Below are positions 43,675 through 52,456 of a stretch of 64,000 nt of DNA, in pieces (positions within the stretch are counted from its first letter, which is position 1; each line of letters begins with the position of its first letter). The stretch spans positions 1 to 64,000 of the forward strand of contig FNZT01000011.1 in assembly GCA_900109435.1 (NCBI GenBank). Reading direction: 5' to 3'. The notes under the pieces were generated by a model. That model was given only the letters and a program-made list of their open reading frames with translations, had not been told where the DNA came from and did not search any database. A program made the translations under genes and the position numbers. This DNA comes from Ruminococcus sp. YRD2003. GTDB taxonomy: Bacteria; Bacillota; Clostridia; Oscillospirales; Ruminococcaceae.

Positions 43675-44304
43675 TTGCTTCAGGAGGTCATTCTCGCATT
43701 CATCGTCAGCTTCGACACTTACCTCGTCGCCGCCGCTTACTGCAACAGCGGCATAAGAATACCGCTCGCGTCTGCGGCTGTGATAAACCTTACGGGGGCT
43801 GCTGTGCTCGGTGCCGCGCTCGTGCTCTCCGATATCGCGGGCTGCTTCATTCCCGCCGAGCTCTGTCGGACACTCGGGCTCATCGTGCTTACTTCTATCG
43901 GTGTTATCACCGTCTTCAAGAGCCTCATGCGCTTACTCGTCAGGCGGCTCTCGGAAAGGGGCGGGCTCTCGCTGAGAACGGGAAGCAGCGGGCTCGTCAT
44001 AAAGCTGTACCTCGACGACACCGCCGCCGACACCGATGGCTCGAAGTCGCTCTCGCCGTCGGAGGCTGCCGCTCTCGCGCTCGCAAGCTCGCTCGATTCC
44101 GCCGCTACGGGGCTGAGCTGCGGATTCTGCGATATCTCGCCGCTCAGGACTGCCGCATTCGCTTTCTTCGCGGGCTTTGCTGCCGTCGCTTTCGGCAGTA
44201 TCACAGGCAGAAGGTTTTCCGCTTCCGACCGCGAGCTCTCTTGGCTCGGCGGCGTATTGCTGATAGCTTTCGCCGTCACAGAGGCGGTCGTAACATTTTA
44301 TTGA
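43675..44304 (+). CDS. YtaF-like sporulation membrane protein (MntP/LysE-type fold)
   Basis: 209 aa from TTG 43675, 6 bp after GGGAGGT; the frame upstream is open but has no site. Six hydrophobic segments occur in two halves: LQEVILAFIVSFDTYLVAAAYC..., then after a Ser/Asp-rich loop SPSEAAALALASSLDSAATGLSCG. The paired SxDxxxxG-like motifs (SFDTYLVA, SSLDSAATG) are typical of the YtaF/MntP group. YtaF is a sporulation membrane protein of unknown transport function. It ends near a large intergenic palindrome. Confidence 0.75.
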   Translation: MLQEVILAFIVSFDTYLVAAAYCNSGIRIPLASAAVINLTGAAVLGAALVLSDIAGCFIPAELCRTLGLIVLTSIGVITVFKSLMRLLVRRLSERGGLSLRTGSSGLVIKLYLDDTAADTDGSKSLSPSEAAALALASSLDSAATGLSCGFCDISPLRTAAFAFFAGFAAVAFGSITGRRFSASDRELSWLGGVLLIAFAVTEAVVTFY

Positions 44305-44343
44305 CGTGGGGGAGTCTCCCCACCTGCGTGCATTTCTGAAAAA

Positions 44344-44415
44344 TTTGCCCCATGGGGTGCTCCGCGAGCAGGGAAAACGGTAATTCTCACCCTCGGAAGC
44401 ACCCTATGGGGCAAA
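44344..44415. repeat. Large intergenic palindrome, 72 bp
   Basis: TTTGCCCCATGGGGTGCTCC (44344-44363) is nearly the reverse complement of GGAAGCACCCTATGGGGCAAA (44395-44415), with a further GCAGGG/CCCTCG pairing inside. It is unlike the other two repeat families. It may be another small mobile hairpin or a 3' stem of the YtaF-like gene. Confidence 0.6.
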
Positions 44416-44440
44416 TGCCTGATTTGAAAGAACGAAGCCC

Positions 44441-44473
44441 GATAAAGGAGCCTTTTCTATAGGCTCCTTTATC
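44441..44473. terminator. Bidirectional terminator ending the housekeeping cluster
   Basis: A perfect 12-bp stem, GATAAAGGAGCC/GGCTCCTTTATC, lies 10 bp beyond the spoVM stop. T-rich flanks are weak. Confidence 0.6.
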
Positions 44474-44482
44474 TGTATGCCG

Positions 44483-44566
44483 TTACTCCTCGTCCTTTTT
44501 GATGCCGAATATGGTTCGCAGTATGCCCGACAGGAAGCGCGGGCTCTTTATGACCACTATCTTCAC
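44483..44566 (-). CDS. spoVM: SpoVM, coat-assembly landmark peptide, 27 aa
   Basis: GTG 44566 lies 7 bp after AGGAGGG. The peptide MKIVVIKSPRFLSGILRTIF, then GIKKDEE, matches SpoVM in length and pattern: a short N-terminal arm, a Pro at position 9, and an amphipathic helix with basic residues. SpoVM binds the convex forespore membrane and recruits SpoIVA to start coat assembly. Position supports the call: in Bacillus spoVM lies next to thiN at the end of this same prpC-prkC-rsgA cluster. It is easily missed because of its size and GTG start. Confidence 0.9.
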   Translation of the reverse strand: MKIVVIKSPRFLSGILRTIFGIKKDEE

Positions 44567-44620
44567 TATGTATCCCTCCTTCTGTGATATACTCTATTAT
44601 ATTCACAGCGGAAGTTTTCG

Positions 44621-45238
44621 TTACTTTGTCTGTATCACAAGCGCAAGCCCGCTCTCTATCGCGAGGAATGCTGCTCCGTCGGTTATCTCGTTGCTTACGC
44701 CGACGGGGAATGACTGCTTCATCTCGTAGTCCCTGAGCGGGTACTTCACTCCGCTCAGCTCCTTTATCCTGACCGTCTCCGTGAGCGCAAACACCGAAAA
44801 ATAGCTGCCTGTTTGCGGGTATTCACGCTCCCCTGCGCCTTGCAGGTACACGTGCTCATTCCCGATGAGCTCCAGCTCTGCGCCGTGCCCGCGGGCATAG
44901 AGCATCGTCTGGATATTCGCGAAGGCGTGGTCGAAACGCGCTCCGCCAAGTGCTCCGTAGAGGTATATATGCTCATATCCGCGCTCTATCGCTATTTTCA
45001 CAGCCATGAGCGTGTCCGTGTCGTCCTTCTCGGGGACTGTCCGTATTATCTCGCAGTCCTTCGGGAGCTCCCCGCCGTAGGAATCAAAGTCGCCGACTAT
45101 CACGTCGGGCTTTATTTTAAGCTCCTGCGCGTGCCTGTAGCCGCTGTCGGCGCATATCACCATGCCGCGGAGGGGCGTGGTGCGGAAGTCGGCGATATCG
45201 CCGAGCTCGCCGCCCGCAAATATGTGGCATATCTTCAT
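44621..45238 (-). CDS. thiN: Thiamine pyrophosphokinase
   Basis: 205 aa. ATG 45238 (MKICHIFAGGE) overlaps the rsgA stop as ATGA. It converts thiamine and ATP to thiamine diphosphate, which PFOR in this window needs. Seen: ADSGYRHAQELKIKPDVIVGDFDS, EKDDTDTLMAVKIA, and GALGGARFDHAFANI, all standard for the family. Confidence 0.93.
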   Translation of the reverse strand: MKICHIFAGGELGDIADFRTTPLRGMVICADSGYRHAQELKIKPDVIVGDFDSYGGELPKDCEIIRTVPEKDDTDTLMAVKIAIERGYEHIYLYGALGGARFDHAFANIQTMLYARGHGAELELIGNEHVYLQGAGEREYPQTGSYFSVFALTETVRIKELSGVKYPLRDYEMKQSFPVGVSNEITDGAAFLAIESGLALVIQTK

Positions 45239-46113
45239 TTCAGCTCCCACTCCTTCAGCTGTTTTGCCTCCTCGTACATCGTGCAGTAGCTCTCGTGGCG
45301 TATCTTCGGTATCTTTCCCTCCGCGACCGCCTCCACTACCGCACAGCCCTTCTCACAGATGTGCGAGCAGTCACGGAAGCGGCAGCTGCCCGTAAATTTG
45401 GTGAATTCGCGGAAACAGCCCGCGAGCTCCTCCTTGCGGATGATGTCGTAGCGGTTGGTCTCAAATGTGGAAAAGCCAGGTGTATCGGCGATGTAGCCGC
45501 CTCCTGTGAGCTTGTACAGCTCGGCGTGACGGGTGGTGTGCCTGCCGCGCCCGAGCTTTTTGCTTATCTCGCCCGTCGCGATGTTGAGGGTCGGGTCTAC
45601 CGCATTCAGAAGCGTGGACTTGCCCGCGCCCGAGTTGCCCGTAAACGCGCTTATCTTCCCGCTCAGGAGCTCGCGCACTCGCTGTACGGACTCCTCGTCG
45701 GTGTAGTCCACCTCTGCCGTCCTGATGCCGATAGCGTCGTACACCTCGCGGACTGCACTGCCGTCGCCGAGGTCGGTCTTGGTGATGACAACCACGGGCT
45801 CTATCCCCTTGTACTCCGCGATTGCTATGAATTTGTCGAGGATAAGAAAATTCGGGGCGGGACTTACCGTCGACACCACGAATAGTATCTGGTCAAGATT
45901 GGCAAGGGGGGGTCTGATGAGGTAGTTCCTGCGTTCGCCTATCTCCGTGATAACGCCGCCGCTGACTGTCACGCTGTCGCCGACCGCGGGACTTATCCCT
46001 CTTGCGCGGAATACTCCCCTCGCCTTGCACTCTAATATACCATTGGGGGACTCTACTGTGTAGAGTCCCCCTAAGCATTTTATTATTATTCCGCTTGTCT
46101 CAGCGCTTACCAC
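45235..46113 (-). CDS. rsgA: Ribosome small-subunit GTPase RsgA
   Basis: 292 aa, GTG start overlapping the end of prkC by 7 bp. Circularly permuted GTPase that checks late 30S subunit maturation. Domains: N-terminal OB-fold (1-70), GTPase with G4 (VITKTDL) before the P-loop (GNSGAGKST) and DTPGFS, then a C-terminal zinc finger (CRFRDCSHICEKGC). Substrate of the neighbouring PrkC kinase in Bacillus. Confidence 0.95.
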   Translation of the reverse strand: MVSAETSGIIIKCLGGLYTVESPNGILECKARGVFRARGISPAVGDSVTVSGGVITEIGERRNYLIRPPLANLDQILFVVSTVSPAPNFLILDKFIAIAEYKGIEPVVVITKTDLGDGSAVREVYDAIGIRTAEVDYTDEESVQRVRELLSGKISAFTGNSGAGKSTLLNAVDPTLNIATGEISKKLGRGRHTTRHAELYKLTGGGYIADTPGFSTFETNRYDIIRKEELAGCFREFTKFTGSCRFRDCSHICEKGCAVVEAVAEGKIPKIRHESYCTMYEEAKQLKEWELK

Positions 46114-48569
46114 TGATTCTCGCCGCCTTGCTCGCCGCCTTGTTCGCCGCCTTGCTCGCCGCCCTGTTCGCCGCCGCCCTGTGCGGGTCCTGAGCTGAGA
46201 GTTACGTATATTGTCGAACCTTTCTCAAGCTCTGTTCCGTATACGTTCTGCCCGATTATCGTATTCGGAATAGGATAATCAGCTGAGGGCTGAGTGCCGT
46301 TGGACACGATATTGAAGTAATCGGCGTACTGCGCCTTTGCTGAGTCGTAATCGAGACCTATGAGACCCGGCACGGTAACTGTATCGGGCTGCTCGGGCTG
46401 TGTTGTCTCTTCCTGACGATAGCCGTCTACCTGTCTAAGAGCCGCGTCTACGTCTCCGCCCGACTTGGTCGTGATAGTGCTGTCTGCGAAATTAAAGGTG
46501 TACGTACCGATGGAGGCACGCTTGTTGTTGCTGAGATTGAGAAGCAGAACGTTTACTGTTGCGTCCTCGCCCGAGCCCTTGACGTCCCAAGAGATGCCTG
46601 ATTCCTCGGGGACGTAGAAGGAACGTGTATCCTGACTGTCACGGCTTCCGTCATCATTTACTATCATAAAGCTTATCTGGAAGTGTCCGTCAGCGTCTGA
46701 CGGGAATTCAACACTGAACGGGATAACGCCGTCGGGGTTCGTGCCGTCTGAGAACTCGAAGATTATCTCCGTTCCCGTCTCGACCTTCTCGCCCTTCTTT
46801 ATGCTCTGCTTTACTACCGTGTTCTCCTTCTCATAGGAGGCTACGGGCTTGGTAACTACTTTGAGTCCCGCATACTCGGCGAGCATCTTCGCGTCGTCGA
46901 TGGTCTTGCCTACCCAGTCGTCTACCTGTACCTGTCCTGCCTCTTCGCCCATGCTGACGTAGAGGATGACTGTGGAGTCCTTGTGGGCTGTCTCGCCTGC
47001 CGCGGGCTCGGTCTTGATGACATAGCCCTTTCTCACTTTCGTGCTTGAGGAGTTGCGTACCTCGCATTTGAGTCCCTTCTGCGTGAGCATATCCTTTGCG
47101 AGCTCGACGTTCATTTCCACAACGCTCGGTATCTCGACGGTCTCCATTCCCTTGCTGACCTTTACCTTGAGGACAGCGCCCTTCTTGAACTCAACGCCCT
47201 CGGAGGGGTCCTGCTCGACTATGACGCCAGGCTCTGCTTCGTTGTAGACCTGTCCGTCTTCCTTGAACTGGATGTTGTTGCCGTACTTGGCAACAGCGTC
47301 GTTGAAGTCCATGCCGATAACGGAGGGCATCTTCCAGTCGTTCTTCTGTGATGTATCCTTCAGCATATCCGTGAAGAGCAGGGATATGATGATCACTCCC
47401 ACGATGATGACAACTACGACTACTGCCGTGAGCACGGGGATTATGAGCGATGAACGCTCTTCCTCCTCTTCCTCCTCGTCCTCGTAGAAGTCGTCGGGGT
47501 TGTATACGCCGCCGTAGGGCTGCTGCTGGGGAGGATATGCCTGCTGGCCGCCGTAGGGAGCTGCTGCGCCTGCGGGTGCTCCCGCGTATACGGGCTGCTG
47601 AGCCTGCGGCTGAGGCTGCTCCTGCTGGGGCTGTACGCCGCCCTGAGCCATACTGTCGCGCGAAACTGCCTGTGTATTGAAGAAGCGGGTGTTCTCGTTG
47701 TCATCCTCGCCCTCCTCGACGTAGTAGCCGAAGGTGGTCGACGGGTCTGCCTTGAACTTCTCTATATCCGCTATCATATCCGCTGTGGACTGGTATCTGT
47801 CCTCGGGTGCCTTTTCCATTGCCTTGAGGACTATCTCCTCAAGTCCGTCGGGGATATCGGGATTGATAGCCCTCGGACGCTCGGGGATATCGTGCATATG
47901 CATAACTGCAATAGCTACGGGGTTGTCGCTGTCAAACGGCTTTCTGCCCGTCAGCATCTCGTACATCATCGCGCCTACGGAGTAAATGTCGCTCTTGGCG
48001 TCGGTCACGCCGCCGCTCGCCTGCTCGGGACTGATATAGTGGACGCTTCCGATAGCCTGATCGGTAGCTGTCTTGCCCTCCTCACGCGAGAATTTGGCGA
48101 TGCCGAAGTCCATGACCTTGATAGTGCCGTCGCTGAACATCATTATGTTCTGCGGCTTGATGTCGCGGTGGACTATGCCCTTGTCGTGGGCGTGCTGGAG
48201 TGCGCGGAGTATCTGTATCACGAAGTGGACCGTATCCTTCCACGTGAGTATCTTCTCCTCCTCGATGTACTCCTTCAGGGTGATGCCGTCGATGTACTCC
48301 ATGACGATGTACTGGAGCTTGTCCGAGAAGCCCATATCGTATATCTTCACGATATTCGGGTGCGAGAGGACTGCTACAGCCTTGGATTCGTTCCTGAAGC
48401 GCCTGAGGAACTCCTCGTTCTCGGCATACTCCTTCTTGAGGATCTTGATAGCGACAGCCTTGTTGTCGATAACGTCTATGCCCTTGTAGACCTCAGCCAT
48501 TCCGCCGACGCCTATGAGCTCGGTTATCTCATATCTGCCTTCAAGCTTTTTGCCAATGTACTTATCCAT
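46107..48569 (-). CDS. prkC: PASTA-domain Ser/Thr protein kinase
   Basis: 820 aa. Residues about 12-275 are a complete kinase domain (GVGGMAEVYKG, AIKILKKE, HRDIKPQN, DFGIAKF, SPEQASGG). An acidic and Gln/Pro-rich juxtamembrane stretch and one helix (about 375-400) follow. Outside lie three PASTA repeats (about 415-615), a beta domain, and a fourth PASTA near 730-795. The C-terminus is a tandem GGEQ repeat ending in GGENQW. PASTA kinases sense muropeptides or lipid II and control growth, wall synthesis and spore germination. The phosphatase PrpC is encoded immediately upstream. Confidence 0.95.
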   Translation of the reverse strand: MDKYIGKKLEGRYEITELIGVGGMAEVYKGIDVIDNKAVAIKILKKEYAENEEFLRRFRNESKAVAVLSHPNIVKIYDMGFSDKLQYIVMEYIDGITLKEYIEEEKILTWKDTVHFVIQILRALQHAHDKGIVHRDIKPQNIMMFSDGTIKVMDFGIAKFSREEGKTATDQAIGSVHYISPEQASGGVTDAKSDIYSVGAMMYEMLTGRKPFDSDNPVAIAVMHMHDIPERPRAINPDIPDGLEEIVLKAMEKAPEDRYQSTADMIADIEKFKADPSTTFGYYVEEGEDDNENTRFFNTQAVSRDSMAQGGVQPQQEQPQPQAQQPVYAGAPAGAAAPYGGQQAYPPQQQPYGGVYNPDDFYEDEEEEEEERSSLIIPVLTAVVVVVIIVGVIIISLLFTDMLKDTSQKNDWKMPSVIGMDFNDAVAKYGNNIQFKEDGQVYNEAEPGVIVEQDPSEGVEFKKGAVLKVKVSKGMETVEIPSVVEMNVELAKDMLTQKGLKCEVRNSSSTKVRKGYVIKTEPAAGETAHKDSTVILYVSMGEEAGQVQVDDWVGKTIDDAKMLAEYAGLKVVTKPVASYEKENTVVKQSIKKGEKVETGTEIIFEFSDGTNPDGVIPFSVEFPSDADGHFQISFMIVNDDGSRDSQDTRSFYVPEESGISWDVKGSGEDATVNVLLLNLSNNKRASIGTYTFNFADSTITTKSGGDVDAALRQVDGYRQEETTQPEQPDTVTVPGLIGLDYDSAKAQYADYFNIVSNGTQPSADYPIPNTIIGQNVYGTELEKGSTIYVTLSSGPAQGGGEQGGEQGGEQGGEQGGENQW

Positions 48570-48636
48570 GGTCTTATCCTTCCTTCAGATCTGTTGTTCT
48601 ATTTGGCATTAATCATAAACGTTTTTTGCGGGGAAC

Positions 48637-49362
48637 TCAGTCCCATACGACTGCTACGGTCACGTTGTCGCGCCCGCCCTTGCCGTTTGCGAGCTTGATG
48701 AGCTCGTCCGTCATATCGTCGAGCTCATGCCCGCTGATGACGCTGTATATCTCCTCGTCCGTGCAGTAGCCCGACAAGCCGTCGGAGCACAGCAGAAGGT
48801 GTATCTTGTCCTCGTAGTCGAGTATGAAGGTATCGGTGAGGACTGTCTTTTCCACGCCCACCGCGCGCACGAGCATATGTCTCTGCGGGTGGCCGACTAT
48901 CTCTTCCTCGGTTATCTTGCCCTGCTCGAACAGCAGTGCGGGGACGTTGTGGTCGGTGGTTATCCGATGGATACCTGTATCGGTGACAAGGTATGCCCGA
49001 CTGTCGCCCACATTGGCGATGAATGCTTTGTCAGCCGTCACGAATGCCGCTACGCAGGTCGTGCCCATGCCGAAGTTCTTGAAATCGAGCCTTGCCTTGG
49101 TGTATATCACGGAGTTTGCCGCAGATACCGCTGATATCATCAGTTTGCGGATACCGTCGGTGTCGAGGCTCTCACTGTAGCCGTCGGAGAAGCGCTGGTA
49201 GAACTCGCCTATCGCTATCTGGCTGGCTTCTCTGCCCGCACGCTCACCGCCCATGCCGTCGCATACGACAGCGAGGACGTTGTGTCCGAAGTATTCGCAT
49301 CTTACCGCATCCTGATTTTCCTCACGCCTCAGACCTATGTCCGAACCGTATTTGAATCTCAC
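48637..49362 (-). CDS. prpC: PP2C-type protein phosphatase
   Basis: 241 aa. GTG start overlaps the rlmN stop by 4 bp. It reverses phosphorylation by PrkC. Metal-binding motifs are present: REENQDAV, VCDGMGGERAG, LLCSDGLSGY and KGGRDNVTV. Lone catalytic domain, cytoplasmic, normal length. Confidence 0.95.
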   Translation of the reverse strand: MRFKYGSDIGLRREENQDAVRCEYFGHNVLAVVCDGMGGERAGREASQIAIGEFYQRFSDGYSESLDTDGIRKLMISAVSAANSVIYTKARLDFKNFGMGTTCVAAFVTADKAFIANVGDSRAYLVTDTGIHRITTDHNVPALLFEQGKITEEEIVGHPQRHMLVRAVGVEKTVLTDTFILDYEDKIHLLLCSDGLSGYCTDEEIYSVISGHELDDMTDELIKLANGKGGRDNVTVAVVWD

Positions 49363-50417
49363 GCATCCGCACCTCCGTTCTCTGTTTCTCTCTTTGCGGC
49401 GTCACGCCTGAGCTGTCCGCACGCCGCCTCTATATCGCTCCCGAGAGTTCGTCTCACGGTAGCGTTGATACCGCGCTTGCCGAGGCGCTTTGCGAAGTCC
49501 GCTACTGCGCTCGAGGCGGTATGGTAATCTCTCTCTCTGACCTTATTCACGGGGATAAGGTTCACATGGCAGTTGATGCCCCTCAGCAGGTCGGAGAGCC
49601 TGTCCGCGTCCTTATCCGAGGAGTTCACCCCGCTGATGACTGCGTACTCGAAGGTTATCCGCCGCCCTGTCCTGTCGATGTAATGGCGGCAGGCTCCGAG
49701 GAGCTCCTGTATATTATATGCCCTGTTGACCGGCATTATTTCACTTCTTGCTTCATTGTCCGACGCGTGCAGCGATATGCACAGCGTGAGCTGGAGTTTC
49801 AGCTCAGCGAGGTCGTATATCCTCGGGACGATGCCGCAGGTCGACAGTGATACGTGGCGCAGACTGAAATTATTGCCGCTGCTGTCCGAGAGTATCCGCA
49901 GGAACTTCACGACGTTATCGAAGTTGTCGAGCGGCTCGCCTATGCCCATGAGCACGACGCCCGACACCTTTACGCCCGAGTTTCTCTCGGTCTCGTATAT
50001 CTGCATCAGTATCTCCGACGGTTCGAGGCTCCGCACGAAGCCCGCTATCGCCGAGGCACAGAATCGGCAGCCCATTTTGCAGCCCACTTGTGTTGACACG
50101 CATATGCTGTGACCGTAGCTGTATTCCATGAGCACCGTCTCAACATAGTTCCCGTCAGAAAGCCTATACAGATATTTTACAGTATTATCTATAGAAGATT
50201 CAAGCTTTTTCTGCACAAATAGTCCATTTACACAAAAATTATCTTTGAGGTGCTCGCGTAATTGGACAGATAGGTCAGTCATTTTGTCAAAATCGAAAAT
50301 TCTTTTAACATGAAGCCACTTGTATATCTGTTTTGCGCGGAATTTTTTCTCTCCCGCCGCTTCAAGCCGCGCTTCCAGCTCGGGCAGGTCAAGGCTCATT
50401 ATATCCGTTTTTTCCAA
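49359..50417 (-). CDS. rlmN: Dual-specificity 23S rRNA/tRNA adenine-C2 methyltransferase
   Basis: 352 aa from TTG 50417, 7 bp after GGAGGT. Radical-SAM enzyme methylating A2503 of 23S rRNA and A37 of some tRNAs. The cluster motif is CKMGCRFC (about residue 115-122), with GIGEPLDNFDN and a C-terminal Cys in VRRTLGSDIEAACGQL. Normal length. Confidence 0.95.
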   Translation of the reverse strand: MEKTDIMSLDLPELEARLEAAGEKKFRAKQIYKWLHVKRIFDFDKMTDLSVQLREHLKDNFCVNGLFVQKKLESSIDNTVKYLYRLSDGNYVETVLMEYSYGHSICVSTQVGCKMGCRFCASAIAGFVRSLEPSEILMQIYETERNSGVKVSGVVLMGIGEPLDNFDNVVKFLRILSDSSGNNFSLRHVSLSTCGIVPRIYDLAELKLQLTLCISLHASDNEARSEIMPVNRAYNIQELLGACRHYIDRTGRRITFEYAVISGVNSSDKDADRLSDLLRGINCHVNLIPVNKVRERDYHTASSAVADFAKRLGKRGINATVRRTLGSDIEAACGQLRRDAAKRETENGGADA

Positions 50418-50452
50418 TCACCGCACCTCCTTTCTTCGGTATCGGTCCAAAC

Positions 50453-51742
50453 TCACACCCTGCGCCTGAATTTCGCTACGAAAAAGCCGTTCACCGAGCG
50501 GTAGGGCGGCTCTGTCCTGCGGTCGGGAGCAAGACCTGTATCGGGCAGCTCCACGGGCTCGAGCTCGGGGTGAGCGTGGAGCAGCCGCGCGCAGACCTTT
50601 TCGTTCTCCTCGCGGCGTATCGTGCAGGTCGAGTAGACCAGCTCTCCGCCCACCGCAAGATAGTTCAGGGCGTTGTGAGCAATATTGTACTGAATTTCAG
50701 GCAAGCCGTCGAATTCCGACAACTTCTTGTACTTTATCTCGGGCTTGACACTGATTACCGCGAGCCCCGAGCACGGCACGTCGCAGAGTATCTTCGTGAA
50801 CTGCGGCAGGCTCGGGTCAAACTTCCTTGCGTCGCCCGCGGACGCCCGTATATTGGCAAGTCCGAGCCGAGCCGCTCCGTCGCGTATCAGCTTCGCGCGC
50901 TTCTCGTGAAGGTCGAAGGCGTATACCTCTCCCCGACCGTTCATCATCTCCGCCATGGTGAAGGTCTTGCCTCCAGGAGCGGCGCAGATGTCGAGGACAC
51001 GGTCATTTTCGGTAGGAGCAAGCGCCGCGCAGATGTACTGCGATGCCGCGCTCTGCACGTGGAACCAGCCCTGCTCGAAGGCTGTCGTATGTATAAGGTC
51101 GCCCGCTATCGTCCAGCAGTCGGGAAGTGCCTCCATCCTGCGGATATTCGCCTCGCCGAGTGCTGCGGAAAGCGAGCTTTTAAACTCCTCCTCCGTGCAT
51201 TTCAACGGGTTCCTGCGGACACAGGCGCCGTCCCTGTGCTTGCTGGTCAGCACCTCGAGCGCGTCGTTCTTCATCAGCTCGCGGACGAGCTCCTCGGGCG
51301 CCGAGTATTCGATAGATGTGCGCTTTATCGCGTACTCGGGCAGGGTGAGCTGCTTGCCGCTGCGTATGAAACTGCGCAGTATCGCGTTCACCATGCCCGC
51401 TGCACTCGTCTTGCCGAACTGCTTGGCAAGGTTCACCGACTCGTTCACTGCGGCGTTGTCGGGGATGCTGTCCATGTACATTATCTGGTATATCCCGCAC
51501 CGCAATATATTTACAATTTCGTCGTCAAGCTTGCTTATCGGGCGCGAAGACAGTCCCGAAATAATGTGGTCGAGCGTTATCCTCCGCTCGATGACTCCGT
51601 AATACAGCGCAGAGCAAAGCTTCTTCCCTCGCTCGTCGAGGTCGGAGGCGTCGAGCCCTGCGCTGAGCTGTATATTCGAGTAGCTGCCGCTGCGGAACGT
51701 CTTGCTCAGCAGCTTAACTGTCAGATATCTCGGGTCGTTCAT
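50453..51742 (-). CDS. rsmB: 16S rRNA m5C967 methyltransferase
   Basis: 429 aa. ATG overlaps the previous gene's stop as ATGA. An N-terminal NusB-like helical domain (1-140) precedes a SAM methyltransferase domain with DICAAPGGKT, the Pro-Cys motif DVPCSG, and the catalytic Cys in YSTCTIRREEN. It methylates C967 of 16S rRNA. Confidence 0.95.
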   Translation of the reverse strand: MNDPRYLTVKLLSKTFRSGSYSNIQLSAGLDASDLDERGKKLCSALYYGVIERRITLDHIISGLSSRPISKLDDEIVNILRCGIYQIMYMDSIPDNAAVNESVNLAKQFGKTSAAGMVNAILRSFIRSGKQLTLPEYAIKRTSIEYSAPEELVRELMKNDALEVLTSKHRDGACVRRNPLKCTEEEFKSSLSAALGEANIRRMEALPDCWTIAGDLIHTTAFEQGWFHVQSAASQYICAALAPTENDRVLDICAAPGGKTFTMAEMMNGRGEVYAFDLHEKRAKLIRDGAARLGLANIRASAGDARKFDPSLPQFTKILCDVPCSGLAVISVKPEIKYKKLSEFDGLPEIQYNIAHNALNYLAVGGELVYSTCTIRREENEKVCARLLHAHPELEPVELPDTGLAPDRRTEPPYRSVNGFFVAKFRRRV

Positions 51743-52443
51743 CGTCTTGTCCTCATCAGCAGGCGCAGGAGCTGCATCATCGACGACGCAAGTCCCGCAA
51801 TATAGGTCATGGCGGCGGCTGTCAGCACCTTGCGCGCGGGGCTGAGCTCCGACGTTTCAAGTATGCTGTCGTCGCGCAGCGTCTTCATCGCGCGGCTGCT
51901 GGCGTTGAGCTCGGTCGGGAGCGTTATCAGCTGGAACAGCACTACGCCGCAGAACATCAGTATCCCTACATATCTCAGGAACGGAAGGAATGTGAAAAAA
52001 CAGCCCGCCAAAAACACGTAGAACCACAGGTGTGAGCATATGCTCGCCGCGGGCACAAGCTTGTTCTTGAGCACTATCGGCTTGTATGCCTCGGCGTGCT
52101 GGCAGGCGTGTCCGCACTCGTGGGCTGCGATGCCTATGGACGCCACGGATGTGCTCCCGTATACGCTCTCCGAGAGGCAAACGACGTCGTCGCGCGGGTC
52201 GTAGTGGTCGGTGAGCTTGCCGCTCACGCGCTCTACCCTCACGCTGTGCAGCCCGTTGAGGTCGAGGATACGCCTCGCGACCTGCTCGGCTGTGAGCCCG
52301 CGGGAGCTTCGCTTCCTGCTGTATTTGCTGAACGTCATGCTCACTCCGAGCTGCGCGATGAGCGGCAGCACCAGCATTCCGACAAGCAGCAGAAGGTCAT
52401 AGATATAAGGCGATATCGCGCCGAAATTGTATCCGTAGTTCAT
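51739..52443 (-). CDS. Membrane zinc metallopeptidase, YugP family
   Basis: 234 aa. Hydrophobic segments lie at about 10-30, 130-175 and the C-terminus. The zinc motif is AHECGHACQH near residue 108, preceded by DDVVCLSESVYGSTSVASIGIAAHE. YugP-type (Zn_peptidase_2) proteins are predicted integral membrane proteases of unknown substrate. In Clostridia the gene often lies between fmt and rsmB, as here. Confidence 0.9.
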   Translation of the reverse strand: MNYGYNFGAISPYIYDLLLLVGMLVLPLIAQLGVSMTFSKYSRKRSSRGLTAEQVARRILDLNGLHSVRVERVSGKLTDHYDPRDDVVCLSESVYGSTSVASIGIAAHECGHACQHAEAYKPIVLKNKLVPAASICSHLWFYVFLAGCFFTFLPFLRYVGILMFCGVVLFQLITLPTELNASSRAMKTLRDDSILETSELSPARKVLTAAAMTYIAGLASSMMQLLRLLMRTRR

Positions 52444-52456
52444 GTCTGTACCTCCG

